DNA from: Rhizopus sp. PT2906 | Lineage: Eukaryota > Mucoromycota > Mucoromycetes > Mucorales > Rhizopodaceae | DNA length: 14,931 bases | Assembly: GCA_025529335.1 (NCBI GenBank) | Contig: JAMYHX010000728.1 | Span: 1 to 14,931 of the forward strand | Reading direction: 5' to 3' | Shown: piece after piece, positions 1 through 9,573 of the stretch | Numbering within the stretch: the stretch's first letter is position 1 | Layout of the letters: each line of letters opens with the position of its first letter | The notes under the pieces: generated by a model | The model's input: only the letters and a program-made list of their open reading frames with translations | Databases searched by the model: none | What the model was told of the DNA's origin: nothing | Made by a program: the position numbers and the translations under genes

Positions 1-843
1 AGCATTTCATCTTATGACATTGATACCCCTGACGATACCAACATACCAGAGCAACAGGAAAAGAATGATCTGACCATTGATTCTGATCGACACACAAGAC
101 TTGCCAACTACCGCAAATCACTCAGGTCACTTACAATCCGTAAGATCAAGCTTAGATCATTGAATGAGCCTCTGGCAGCCATTGGAGAACAAGCGACGCG
201 ACTGGAGTATCTGGACGTATACATCTGCGACTTTTTCACCAATGGTACTCTTTTATCATTCATCAGACACCAAAGCTTGACGTATCTATCACTTGCAGGA
301 TGTCACCTGATCTCTGATGAATCCATTGTCCAGGTCGCTCAAAACTGTCCTCGACTGGAACATTTGGATCTACGTGCGTGTGGACATGTATCTGATCGAT
401 CAATTACAGCCATTGCCATGCACTGTTTTCGGCTACGACACTTGAACGTCGGACGGATCAGAGATCGTGAAAAGATCACGATGAAGTCGATCGCACTCGT
501 GGCCAAGCAGACACAGGTCTCTGTGTTGGGACTCGCAGGTTGTGAGATTGATGATGAATGTATGCAGATCATTGCAAAATACCGTGCAGCGGGTCTAGAG
601 CGCGTTTCGGTGAACAGTTGCTCAAGTATATCCAACTCGACAATCCATGCACTGATTCGATATTGTCCAAACCTGACTGTGTTTGAGATGAAGGAATGTA
701 ACCTGATAGATGATTGGGGAGCAGTTGCTGAATTGGTGCATCGAAAGGTTTTGCTTACCCTATGTGAGGCTCAAACGAAAGCCTGTCATATTTGGGCAAA
801 TACACATGGAAAATCACTCGATCTGAAAGCACCACAGAAATAA
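1..843 (+). CDS. AMN1: AMN1-like leucine-rich-repeat protein, 3' part
   Basis: The frame is open from the first base to the TAA at 841-843, so the 5' end, including any F-box, lies outside the window; 280 codons are visible without an intron. From about nt 270 to 780 the protein is a series of cysteine-containing leucine-rich repeats, with segments such as LTYLSLAGC, LEHLDLRAC and LTVFEMKEC each followed by an (I/V)SD/DD step. The pieces HLNVGR, then LVAKQTQVSVLGLAGC, and a late RKVLLTLCEAQ follow the order I know from yeast Amn1. Amn1 antagonises the mitotic exit network by binding Tem1 and works with SCF ubiquitin ligase; that role is known for the family and not shown here. A general F-box/LRR (GRR1/FBXL) protein is the alternative. 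An AATAAA lies 35 bp after the stop. Confidence 0.78.
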   Translation, partial: SISSYDIDTPDDTNIPEQQEKNDLTIDSDRHTRLANYRKSLRSLTIRKIKLRSLNEPLAAIGEQATRLEYLDVYICDFFTNGTLLSFIRHQSLTYLSLAGCHLISDESIVQVAQNCPRLEHLDLRACGHVSDRSITAIAMHCFRLRHLNVGRIRDREKITMKSIALVAKQTQVSVLGLAGCEIDDECMQIIAKYRAAGLERVSVNSCSSISNSTIHALIRYCPNLTVFEMKECNLIDDWGAVAELVHRKVLLTLCEAQTKACHIWANTHGKSLDLKAPQK

Positions 844-1134
844 CATACATATATGCTGGACGTACATATATTTTCTTAATAAAGCTTTTTTTAATTGGTA
901 TTCTGTTGCTATGGAAATTCTATTTTTTTTTTAAAAAAAAAAAGTGTAACAAAGAGAGATTATTTGTAAAAGTTTTATTCGTCGCTACCATTTAAAGACG
1001 GCGACCCGCATCTATGATTGATGCACAGCAACAAAGTCACACCAAGCCGAATCTTAGTGTAACAAAGGGGTGGGAACATTCGTCTTTAAAATACAAGAAA
1101 AATTTTTTCTTTTATCTCTCTTACTTCATTCCTC
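844..1134. other. Intergenic region: 3' UTR and CBS promoter
   Basis: No gene is visible. After the poly(A) signal there is an uninterrupted T10A11 tract (923-943) that can fold on itself. Further on, AAGGGG at about 1065-1070 resembles a fungal stress-response element, but one short match means little. The last 40 bp before the CBS start are T/C-rich, as is common just upstream of fungal start codons. An ORF at 792-995 across this region is a chance reading frame. Confidence 0.5.
878..883 (+). terminator. Poly(A) signal of the AMN1-like gene
   Basis: AATAAA occurs 35 bp downstream of the stop codon in T-rich DNA, a normal position for a fungal cleavage and polyadenylation signal. Confidence 0.5.
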
Positions 1135-2727
1135 ATGTCTACTGAATTAAAGCGCATCTTTGACCAATTCAACCACAAGCACAAGTGAGTCACAAAAGAG
1201 ATCTATTAAACAACAATACTAATAAATAACATTAGTTCTGCCCCTGCACCCAAGATTTCAAATACTATTTTGGATAACATTGGACGTACACCTTTAGTTC
1301 GTATCAATAAGATTAGTAAAGAAGCTGGTTTAAAGTGTGAACTTTGTAAGTTTTACTTTTTATGTGTGCGCATCAATATCATTAACATTTTTCCAGTGGC
1401 CAAATGTGAATACTTTAATGCAGGTGGTTCAGTAAAGGACCGTATTGCTTATCGTATGGTTGAAGAAGCAGAAAAATCTGGTGTGCTTGTTCCCGGAGTG
1501 AGCACAATCATTGAACCTACATCTGGTAACACAGGTATCGGTTTAGCTCTTGCTGGTGCTGTCAAGGGTTACCGTGTGATTATTACCTTGCCCGAAAAAA
1601 TGTCACAAGAAAAGGTCGACGTCTTGAAGGCTTTGGGCGCAGAAATTATCCGTACACCTACTGAAGCAGCCTGGGATGCACCAGAATCACATATTGGTGT
1701 TGCAAAGAAGTTGAGAGATGAAATCCCTCATGCTGTCATTTTGGATCAATATGCCAACCCTTATAACCCTGTTGCCCATTATGATACTACAGCTGAAGAA
1801 CTCTTGGAACAATGTGATGGTAAGATTGACATGTTGGTTGCTGGTGCAGGTACTGGTGGTACTATCTCTGGTCTTGCTCAAAAGCTCAAGGAAAAGCTTC
1901 CCAACATCAAGATTGTGGGTGTCGATCCCGTGGGTTCTATTTTGGCCCAACCTGAATCATTAAACACCGAAGCAGGTTCTTATCAAGTTGAAGGTATTGG
2001 TTACGACTTTATTCCTGATGTGTTGAAGCGTGAATTGGTGGATGTTTGGATCAAGTCTGAAGATAAGCCTTCTTTCTTGATGTCTCGTCGCTTGATTCGT
2101 GAAGAAGGTATTCTCTGTGGTGGTTCATCTGGTACTGCCATGTATGCCGCCGTTCAAGCTGCCAAAGAGTTGAAGGAAGGTCAACGTTGTGTGGTTATCT
2201 TGCCTGACTCTGTCCGTAATTACATGACCAAGTTCTTGAATGATGATTGGATGAGAGAACGTGGTTTTACCGATGAAAAGTTTGAAGATCAAAGCTTTGA
2301 AAACAAGGCCAAGAAGGACTTTGCTGGTGCCACCGTTCGCGACTTGAAGCTTGCTGCTGCCGTGACCGTTGATGGCGAGACAACCTGCAAAGAAGCTATT
2401 GATTTGATGGAGCAAAATAACTTTGATCAATTACCAGTGACCGCTGGCCCTAAGCGTCGCCTTAGAGGTTTGGTCACCATGGGTAACATTCTTTCTCGTG
2501 TTGCCTCTGGTCGTGCTTCCCTCACTACTCCTGTCTCTGCCGTCATGTTCCACTTTACAAAGGGATCCAAGAAGTTTGAAGAAATTACTCAAGACACACC
2601 CTTGGAAAAATTGACTCGTTTCTTCGAAACCAACTCCAGTGCTTTGGTTACCGAAGGCAATGAAGTGAAACATGTTGTTACCAAAGTTGATTTGCTTTCT
2701 TACTTGGTTAAGAATGTTAAAGCATAA
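1135..2727 (+). CDS. CYS4: Cystathionine beta-synthase
   Basis: This PLP enzyme condenses serine and homocysteine to cystathionine in the cytosolic transsulfuration pathway. Three exons, 1135-1184, 1236-1345 and 1397-2727, join in frame to 496 residues, close to yeast Cys4 (507). ATG 1135 is chosen because its exon joins through a GTGAGT...TTAG intron to the conserved NTILDNIGRTPLVR start. Visible motifs are FNAGGSVKDR with the PLP lysine at residue 67 (nt 1435-1437), SGNTG, the phosphate-binding GTGGTISG and GGSSGTAM. Two C-terminal CBS domains (roughly residues 365-425 and 435-492) form the regulatory module that binds S-adenosylmethionine in animals. No N-terminal haem-binding extension is seen, as in yeast. 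Intron 2 (51 nt) is a multiple of three and has no stop, so retaining it would keep the frame. AATAAA follows at 2843. Confidence 0.96.
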
Positions 2728-2842
2728 ATCCGTGTAGTTCTGGTTAATAGCATATGCTTATGTAATCATCTTACCCTGCCCCTCCCCTTACTTTCTATTT
2801 CGCATATATACACACATTACCAAAGAAAAAGGATGTATTTAT

Positions 2843-2848
2843 AATAAA
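2843..2848 (+). terminator. Poly(A) signal of the CBS gene
   Basis: AATAAA lies 116 bp downstream of the CBS stop codon in AT-rich sequence; no other exact copy lies nearer to the stop. Confidence 0.45.
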
Positions 2849-3435
2849 TCATGTCATTCCAAGACTATATATATTATCGATTACAGGCAAGGACATATTC
2901 TTTGTATCATGAGGTTATTGTGTATTGTTTATATATCAATCACCAAACTGAATTTTTAGTGCTACATTATAAAGTCTGTTTTTAATTTTTGAATCAAGGC
3001 ATTACTTTTACTATTGCTATGCATTGCAGGAACAGAAAAGGAGATATAAAATTAGAACAATGGCTATTTTTATTATTATGCATCACTTTTACAACAATGC
3101 TTGCATATAAACTTTAACAACAAAAAATCAAGGATACATGCCTTGAAGCGGCTTTACGGAAAGAAAGATATCTGGGGTGTATTTTCTGATAAAAAAAAGA
3201 GTGAGCGATCAATTGAGTTTGTATTTTCTACAAATGAAGTTTTTTTTAAATTGCATATGATTTATTACATATAATGCATGCAGCAGCAACCTATGTCACC
3301 TAGCCTCTTCTCTTTTAATTTCGTTCTTTTGGTTTATTAATAGTATCACAAAGAGAAAGAAGAGCCTCTTGATCAACAGAACTCACATGGCGGGGAGAAA
3401 GATCCGAGGACTTGAGCGGATTTTTAAATAATTCG

Positions 3436-3442
3436 TATAAAT
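3436..3442 (+). promoter_or_regulatory. TATA-like element of the MFS gene
   Basis: TATAAAT lies 54 bp before the ATG at 3496, followed by a long T/C-rich leader. Position and sequence fit a core promoter, but nothing else supports it. Confidence 0.4.
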
Positions 3443-3495
3443 GCTTCGATTTGTCGTGATCTTGATCTTTCTTTCCCTATATTTTTTTCCTTTAC

Positions 3496-5231
3496 ATGTC
3501 AAACGAATCAAAAATCGTAAAGATACTTAAATCAAGGCTATTGATTAAACCACCTGTAGATTCAGACCCTAGACTACTTTCATCAAAGACAAAGGGCATC
3601 ATATTGGTCGCTCTTGCCCTTTGCGCATGTACACCTGGTTTCTCCAGTACAATTTACTTTCCAGGTTTGTTCAATGCCCCCCTATCAATGCTGGAGATAT
3701 TGAACTGTTTATAGGCTTGCCTGCCATCACTTCAGATCTACATGCGCCCGCCATTGCCACTACACTGACAGCAGCTCTGTTCGTCTTGGCAATGGGCATT
3801 GCTCCTGTCTTTTGGGCATCATTATCCGATTTCTATGAAGTTCGACGTGTTCTCTTCCTTGCCTCCATGCTTATTTTTGCAGCAGCATCCATTGGATCTG
3901 CTTTTATCAACAATATTTGGGGTCTTGTCGTGCTTCGTTGTGTTCAATCCGTTGGATCATCCTGTGGACAGTCTGTGGGTGCAGGTAATGAAACATAAAA
4001 ACATCATCATTTCGTTATGTTCTTATTCCCTCTTGTAGGTGTTGTTGCTGTAAGTCATGCCATGAAGCGCAATTAAATATCTAATGATCTCATATGCATT
4101 TAGGATTGTTATCCCATTGAGAAAAGAGGAGCTGCATTTGGTAAATACTTCTTCGGTGTATTCTTCGGCCCTCTGCTAGGTCCCATCATTGGTGGCTTCT
4201 TGATCATGAGTGATCTTTCATGGCGTGCAACCTTTTGGTTTTGCTTTGCTCTTGGTTTGTTCATCTTTACACTCGTTTTTTTTGTATTCCCAGAGACGTA
4301 TCGAGATAATGCAAAATTTGATCAGCAATTGCCTACAGTACATCCCAATAATAAGTCCGTTTCATCATCTGCATCAACAGCAGAGACAGTGGAACAACCA
4401 ACTGAATCCAAGGTGGCAGCAGAGGGTAATGAACCTAGCAAATTTACAACCGAAAGTACAGCGACCGTTTATCAAGAAAAGCCAGCTAATAAGGACGCTA
4501 CTGTTCCAAAGAAGAGCATTAATCCAATTGCCCCATTCTTATTATTAAGACACCCCTTTGTCTTTTTGGCTGCATTTGCTTCTGGTGTTGCATTTGGCAC
4601 GATGTTTGCTATTGAAACTATCACTCCTGATCTATATGAAGTTCACTATGGGTTTAACTCTTGGCAAACAGGTAATTTACTACAACAAAGACAAAGAACG
4701 GTAAACTTATCATATATAGGTTTGAGTTATCTCGGAGGTGGTATTGGTAACCTTTTAGGCGCTATTCTCACCAGCAGGATATCAGATAGATTGTTACTCC
4801 GCGCTCGAAAACTTCGTGGAGGACAGGAGATAACAGAAGATCGATTGACGATTAACCTTTGGCCGGCATTTTTCATCTGTATGCCCTTTGGTACCTTACT
4901 CTATGGCTGGACCGTTGAGCGTGGGTTTACTGTATGGGCACCCATTATCGGCTTTGGTATCTTAAACTTTGGTATGAACCAGATCATGACAGCTACCTCA
5001 GCTTATCTTGTTGATGCTGTTCATGGGAAAGGTGCCTCGGTCACTGCCGCTGCTAATCTAGTCCGTATGGTCATCGCATGTGTCTTGACCATCGCTGCCA
5101 ATCCTATGGTAGCTGCTATCGGGCCTGGATATACTTGTGTCTTTTTGGCATGTTTCTGTTTCCTGGGTGCTTCCTTCATGCTCGCATTGAAGTTGAAGGG
5201 CGAAAAGCTGAGACACTGGAGTGGTTATTAA
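3496..5231 (+). CDS. MFS transporter, drug:H+ antiporter (DHA1) type
   Basis: A 12-helix membrane transporter, probably a proton-coupled exporter of drugs or small metabolites. Exons 3496-3664, 3715-3984, 4039-4049, 4104-4671 and 4720-5231 join in frame to 509 residues. The first helix (about residues 34-56) is followed by a motif-A-like loop, SLSDFYEVRRV (residues 92-102), and a motif-C-like FGVFFGPLLGPIIGG (168-181), which marks antiporters. A hydrophilic Ser/Thr/Glu-rich loop separates the two six-helix halves, as in fungal DHA1 proteins. The substrate cannot be told from sequence. Two oddities: exon 3 is only 11 nt, with GTAAGT after it and GTAG before it, and the last intron (48 nt) is a multiple of three with no stop. 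The gene converges with HEM12, leaving 115 bp between stop codons. Confidence 0.9.
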
Positions 5232-5304
5232 TAGAAAAGCTTGCATTATATCAACTTTTGATCATTACATTAATAGAATTACATTGTATATTTACTGTTT
5301 TAAT

Positions 5305-5310
5305 AATAAA
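5305..5310 (+). terminator. Poly(A) signal of the MFS gene
   Basis: AATAAA on the + strand, 74 bp after the transporter stop. It is only 16 bp from the HEM12 signal on the other strand, so the two transcripts' 3' ends probably overlap. Confidence 0.5.
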
Positions 5311-5326
5311 CACATATAAACTCTCT

Positions 5327-5332
5327 TTTATT
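5327..5332 (-). terminator. Poly(A) signal of HEM12
   Basis: TTTATT on the + strand reads AATAAA on the - strand, 15-20 bp beyond the HEM12 stop codon. Confidence 0.45.
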
Positions 5333-5346
5333 ATTTCTATACATTA

Positions 5347-6609
5347 TTATGCAGATTTGATCTCTGCTGAAACCTTTTGTACGGTTTCGAGGTATACTCT
5401 TAAAGCTTCTGGGTCAACAGTTGGCAAGATACCATGTCCCAAATTTGCAATATGTCTACCATCTTTACCAAACGCATGTACCATGCGAGTAGCAATCTCT
5501 CGGATAGCATCAAATCCTCCGTATAAAACATTGGGATCCATATTACCTTGTAAGGCAACCTTATCCTTCGTCACTTTGCGAGCATACACAGGATCAACCG
5601 TCCAATCAAGTGAAACAACTTCATAACCCGATTCTGATAAATCCTCAAGGGCATACCATGACCCTTTGGCAAAGATGGTCATTGGCACTTGGTTGCCCTC
5701 GCCCAGCTGTTCTTTCACTCTTTTGGAAATTTGTCGAATATATGGAAGAGAATATTCCTTGAAATCTTGAGGAGAGAGTTCACCACCCCATGATTCAAAC
5801 ACTTGAAGCATCTGTTGGGCATAGAATGAGATGATGATCTATCGACTTTTTTCTTTTTCTTTTTTTACCTGAGCACCTGCTTTTACTTGACCCACCAAAA
5901 ATTCAACAGCGATATCGGTAATACGTTGTAACAAATCACGCGATTCCTTGGGGTATTTCCACAACCAACTCTTTGCCTTTGATAGTGTCTTACTTCCTCC
6001 GCCTTCGATCATATACGCCATCAATGTCCAAGGAGCACCGATGAAGCCAAACAAGGGAACACGGCCTTCCAATTTATGACGAGTGAGAGTGATTGCTTTA
6101 TAGACATATCCCAATTCCTTCTCGACATCCACCTTTTCTGTCAAGCGAGAAAAATCGGCGGGCGTTTCCAGGGGTGCGGGAAACACAGGACCCTTGCCTG
6201 CGACCATTTGTACTTCTAAACCCATTGCTTGAGGAATAACCAGAATGTCTGAAAAGATAATCGACGCGTCCAAAAGTGTGCCGTAACGGTCAATAGGCTG
6301 AAGTGTCAACTCACAGGCAAGCTCAGGGGTGCGACAAATTTCAAAAAAGCTGTGGTTCTTTCTGACCTCTTGGAACTCTATATTGACATAAGATATTCGT
6401 TCTTGTTTGAAGCAATGATGTTGTTAGTTACCTGGTAAATATCGACCTGCTTGTCTCATAATCCATATGGGTGTTCGTTCTACCTTTTCGCCTATTGTCC
6501 GTATGAGTATTTAAAGTATAAACATAGATCTACATATACCTCGAGAAACACGAAGGATAAGATCATTTTTGAGTGGTGGAAAGTTTTCTGGTTTGAACAA
6601 GTCAGTCAT
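5347..6609 (-). CDS. HEM12: Uroporphyrinogen decarboxylase
   Basis: This cytosolic haem-pathway enzyme removes four carboxyl groups from uroporphyrinogen III to give coproporphyrinogen III. In transcript order the exons are 6540-6609, 6432-6491, 5869-6377 and 5347-5811; they join in frame to 367 residues (yeast Hem12 has 362). ATG 6609 opens the conserved start FPPLKNDLILRVSRGEKVER. Signature 1 is IWIMRQAGRYLPE (residues 32-44); the catalytic aspartate is D87 in FSDILVIPQAMG; signature 2 is GFIGAPWTLMAYMIEGG. The C-terminal part contains NLGHGILP, the usual family ending. Introns of 48, 54 and 57 nt all have GT-AG borders and each contains a stop. A CCAAT box lies 56 bp upstream of the ATG, so HAP-type regulation, known for fungal haem genes, is possible but inferred. 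Confidence 0.96.
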
Positions 6610-7081
6610 TATAAAAGAATAGAAAAAAGGGAATAAAGAAAGACAAAAAAGCTGTTCACCCTTTATTGGGTTAATAAAGCTTACTCAGTGGCTTTTTATA
6701 CGAGTGGTCTGCCCGCTGGTATTCAATCGCCGCTACAGTGCTCATCATCAAATTGACCCAAGACAGTACGATCCGATGCAATATTTGATCAGTGTTCTCC
6801 TGGTTGTCATACTCGGTCTTTATATTGATATGGAGCACATATCAACCACTCATCTTGTAGCATCTAATCGAGTCTACTGTTGCATTATGTTGTTCTTTGG
6901 CTTTTTTTTTTTGGAAAAACGATACTAGTATATACGCGTGTGTATATCTGTGTGTCTTTTGCTCATGAAAGCGATCATCCTATTAAGCTATACGAGAGCG
7001 GAGACAACTCATTGACCACCTGTGACATTGACAACTTTTTTTATAATCCGACACTTTTTTTTTTCTTTTTCCAGTTAAACA
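6610..7081. other. Divergent promoter region, HEM12 / SCI1-like gene
   Basis: This 472-bp gap lies between two genes transcribed away from each other and must carry both promoters. It holds the CCAAT box near HEM12 and T-rich runs (about 6901-6912 and 7049-7070) near the SCI1-like start. ORFs at 6704-6928 and 6880-7113 show no recognisable protein and are treated as chance. No tRNA fold was found. Confidence 0.5.
6665..6669 (-). promoter_or_regulatory. CCAAT box in the HEM12 promoter
   Basis: ATTGG on the + strand is CCAAT on the HEM12 strand, about 56 bp upstream of the HEM12 ATG. CCAAT is the binding site of the fungal HAP complex, which controls respiration and haem genes in yeasts. One five-base match is weak by itself; the position and the gene type are what make it of interest. 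Confidence 0.35.
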
Positions 7082-8168
7082 ATGAGCAGAAGGGAACGTC
7101 ACGATCACAATGATGACGAAAAAAGACACAAACGATCAAAGCATTCAAGTTCAAGCAAAGTGACTATAGACCGTAAGATCAAGTCTTTGTGATACCTACA
7201 GCGAGTTGAAGATCAGTTGGGTTTTTACACCATGCATAATTTTTCTTTTTGTTTAGCCATTGATGAAGACGATTACTATGAAAAGTCAGCCGAGTTCAGA
7301 CTGTGGTTAAGAGAGCATAAAGATGTATATTTCACAGACTTGAGCTCAAAAGAGGCAAGACGATACTTTAAAAAATTCGTTAAGAGGTGGAATAGACATG
7401 AATTGGAAGGTAACAATATATGCCTTGGTTTTTTTTTTTAAAAAAAAAGCGTTAACAACAAAATATAGACAAGTACTATAAGGGCATGAATTCTTCACAA
7501 CTTGAGTCGTCGGATACAACAAATTACAAGTGGTCATTTGCTAAAAAATTGGACAAGTTTGAGATGGATAGCGTACGTGACTCGGTAGACAGTATGACGG
7601 GCCAGAGTCGTGGAGAGGATAGGATGAGTAAAGGTCAAAGAAGAAATGTGGGTCCTAGCATGCCTGATGCATTTGGTAACTGCGAATAGTAGATAATACA
7701 TTATATTAAACTTTATTTTAGAAAAGGAAGAAGAGTACGAAAGAAGACAAGCAGAGCGTAAATATGAAGCAAAGAAAAGAAAGGACAGAAGAGAGATGAT
7801 GCTTGATGAAGTTGCGCCACGAGAGGTGGGCCGTGAGGCACAGTTGTTAAAAAAGAGAGCCTTGAATGCCTATCATAAACGCGAAAGAAGCCCTGATGTA
7901 GAACTAAGTGAAGCAGACTTGATGGGCGGTGATGATTTTCAAGCAATGTAAGTCTAAACTTGCCAAAAAAGAATGCGAGAAAAGTTGTTCATATGTTCAT
8001 GTTAGGCTGGCAGCAGAGCGACGACGTAAAGAGCAAAGAGAAGCACGTAGAGCAGAAAAGCGTGCTCCTATATTAAACAAGATGGAGGAATATAAAGCCA
8101 AAGAGAGTGCTACGATGGAAATGTTCAAGAAGATGGCTGAAGAGCAGAGAAGAAGAGGGAACTTTTAA
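7082..8168 (+). CDS. SCI1-like (style cell-cycle inhibitor 1 family) nuclear protein
   Basis: Exons 7082-7172, 7257-7409, 7469-7675, 7722-7947 and 8006-8168 join in frame to 279 residues. The N-terminus is short, basic and serine-rich (RRERHDHNDDEKRHKRSKHS), resembling a nuclear-localisation and RS-like tail. Next comes the conserved core: DDYYEKSAEFRLWL, then FTDLSSKEARRYFKKFV and LEDKYYKGM. The second half is a charged helix, with ELSEADLMGGDDF and a final ATMEMFKKMAEEQRR. This order matches my memory of the plant SCI1 family and its uncharacterised relatives in fungi and animals. In tobacco SCI1 is a nuclear inhibitor of cell proliferation; the fungal role is unknown. The long coiled-coil-like charged region and RS tail would also fit a splicing-associated protein. 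Intron 2 contains a T11A9 tract. The stop is 43 bp from the convergent NCS6 stop. Confidence 0.8.
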
Positions 8169-8176
8169 AAGAAGCT

Positions 8177-8182
8177 TTTATT
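8177..8182 (-). terminator. Poly(A) signal of NCS6
   Basis: AATAAA on the - strand, 30-35 bp beyond the NCS6 stop and only 9 bp from the stop of the convergent SCI1-like gene. NCS6 mRNA must therefore end inside or very near that gene's last exon. Confidence 0.45.
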
Positions 8183-8211
8183 ATACACATGTATATATAT
8201 ATATATTAAAT

Positions 8212-9573
8212 CTACCAGGCCATATCTTTTTTATCTAGCTTTGCATCATGTAAAATACCACCAGGGACACGAGGTGGCGGTGTATATACCTCTTTTGGAT
8301 CACGAGGCTGTATCATCCCTAATTCCTTTTCTTCGGCTTTAATTTCTGAGAAATGCTTTACCCTAAGCACAGTTGGATCTAATTCTCCTGCTTTTTCAAT
8401 TTGTTCTTTTTGCTATAATTAAACTGTGAGTTATATCATTTCACACATGTAGCAAAAGAAATCACTTACTGCCTTTGATTGCTTGCCAATACCCATCTGT
8501 GGTAATCCACGGTTAAGACCCTCCAAGAGCATACATGCTTTACATATAGAATTAGAAGACATGTATCCACAACGAGTACAGGTCATGGAAGTAGGCATCT
8601 TTGTATCTGATTTGATTTCAAATGCTTCACCAGAATGTATGATGTCTAACAGAAAAGTGTGTTATATATAAACAATTATTGAAAATAATCATAGTTACCT
8701 ATAATAGCACTAGGCCTGACTGACTCGAGGTCTTTCAAAAACGTACGAGCGTATCCACGATAGGCATTAGGCGAGTATATACATTCGGTAGAAAAGTAAT
8801 CAAGCTTTTTAAAGTAGGCATACATGACGATCTCTTTCTCATATGTATACTTGAATGGCTTTGATCGCTTGATTTCACTTTCACCTTGAGTAACAATTTC
8901 TGTACATCTTCCTAATCTAGCAATATCACCACGGAAGACTAATAATGTATGACTATATGTATACTTGAAAGATCTCTTTTACTTACTGTTCATCAATATA
9001 GTTTCTGCTATATCATCTGCGTTATGACCTGTCACGATATGTTTAATTCCCAACATGGCTGAACCTCGATCCAGCGCCTGTCGTCTAAATACACCGCAGT
9101 AAGTGCAATTGTTCTTCCTTCCCACTTCGCTCACAATTTCATCCATACTCCAACCATAAAGTTCTTGATATGAGACTATTTTTAAGGGAAGTTCATATTG
9201 TTGCTGATTGCGCTTTACTGTTTCAAGGGAGTCGTCTCTGTAGCCTGTGATACCTTCGTCGACAGATAATAAATATAGATCCAGTCCGTAATCGTACCGA
9301 TCATTCAACGTTTTCATAACATGAGCCAAGACAGTTGAATCTAGGGTTATATTTAGTATTATACATATAATTTCCTCTTTATTGCATACCCTTTCCACCA
9401 CTTGCTCCAATAGCAACCTTTTCTCCTCTTTTAAACAGTTGGGTATCTTGAATCGTATGGTGAATCTCGGTTTCAAAGACATAAAAAAAGCATTCTTGAC
9501 AAATCTGTTGTCCAGTCTTGGGTCGTTTCAATACTGCTCTGTTTTTTGCACAAAGAACACATAATTTGACCAT
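8212..9573 (-). CDS. NCS6: Cytoplasmic tRNA 2-thiolation protein 1
   Basis: With Ncs2/Ctu2 and the sulfur carrier Urm1, this enzyme adenylates and thiolates U34 of cytosolic tRNAs for Lys, Glu and Gln (mcm5s2U). In transcript order the exons are 9390-9573, 8987-9340, 8699-8938, 8470-8645 and 8212-8412; they join in frame to 384 residues, slightly longer than yeast Ncs6 (359). Visible motifs are an N-terminal zinc-binding pair (C5, C8, C25, C28), the PP-loop SGGKDS (58-63, split by intron 1 after the first base of the Asp codon), CTYCGVFRR, GHNADDIAET, FRGDIARL, the segment YSPNAYRGYART and a C-terminal CTRCGY...CKAC zinc site. ATG 9573 is preferred over an in-frame ATG at 9627 because family members begin just before the first CxxC. 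The C-terminal tail beyond the zinc site is longer than usual. Confidence 0.96.

Larger units (their letters stand above)
2728..3495. other. 768-bp intergenic region
   Basis: The first part is the CBS 3' UTR; the rest is the promoter side of the transporter gene. I see no RNA gene and no convincing ORF. A small perfect hairpin, TCAAGG-loop-CCTTGA, sits near 3129-3147. The final 90 bp hold a TATA-like element and a pyrimidine-rich stretch before the transporter start. Confidence 0.5.

Noticed and set aside
339..635. 98-aa ORF on the - strand inside the AMN1-like gene
   Set aside because: It lies wholly opposite a conserved LRR coding frame and shows no recognisable protein; it is a shadow.
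923..943. T10A11 tract, and a similar T11A9 tract at 7429-7448, as rho-independent-type terminators
   Set aside because: This is a eukaryotic genome; one lies in an intergenic region and the other inside an intron, so they are simple tracts.
1687..2673. Several ORFs of 80-100 aa inside the CBS gene in other frames
   Set aside because: The CBS frame is fully explained by conserved motifs; these are shadows.
6704..7113. ORFs of 74 and 77 aa in the HEM12 / SCI1-like promoter
   Set aside because: They are rich in runs of Phe from T tracts, have no motif and overlap the start of the SCI1-like gene.
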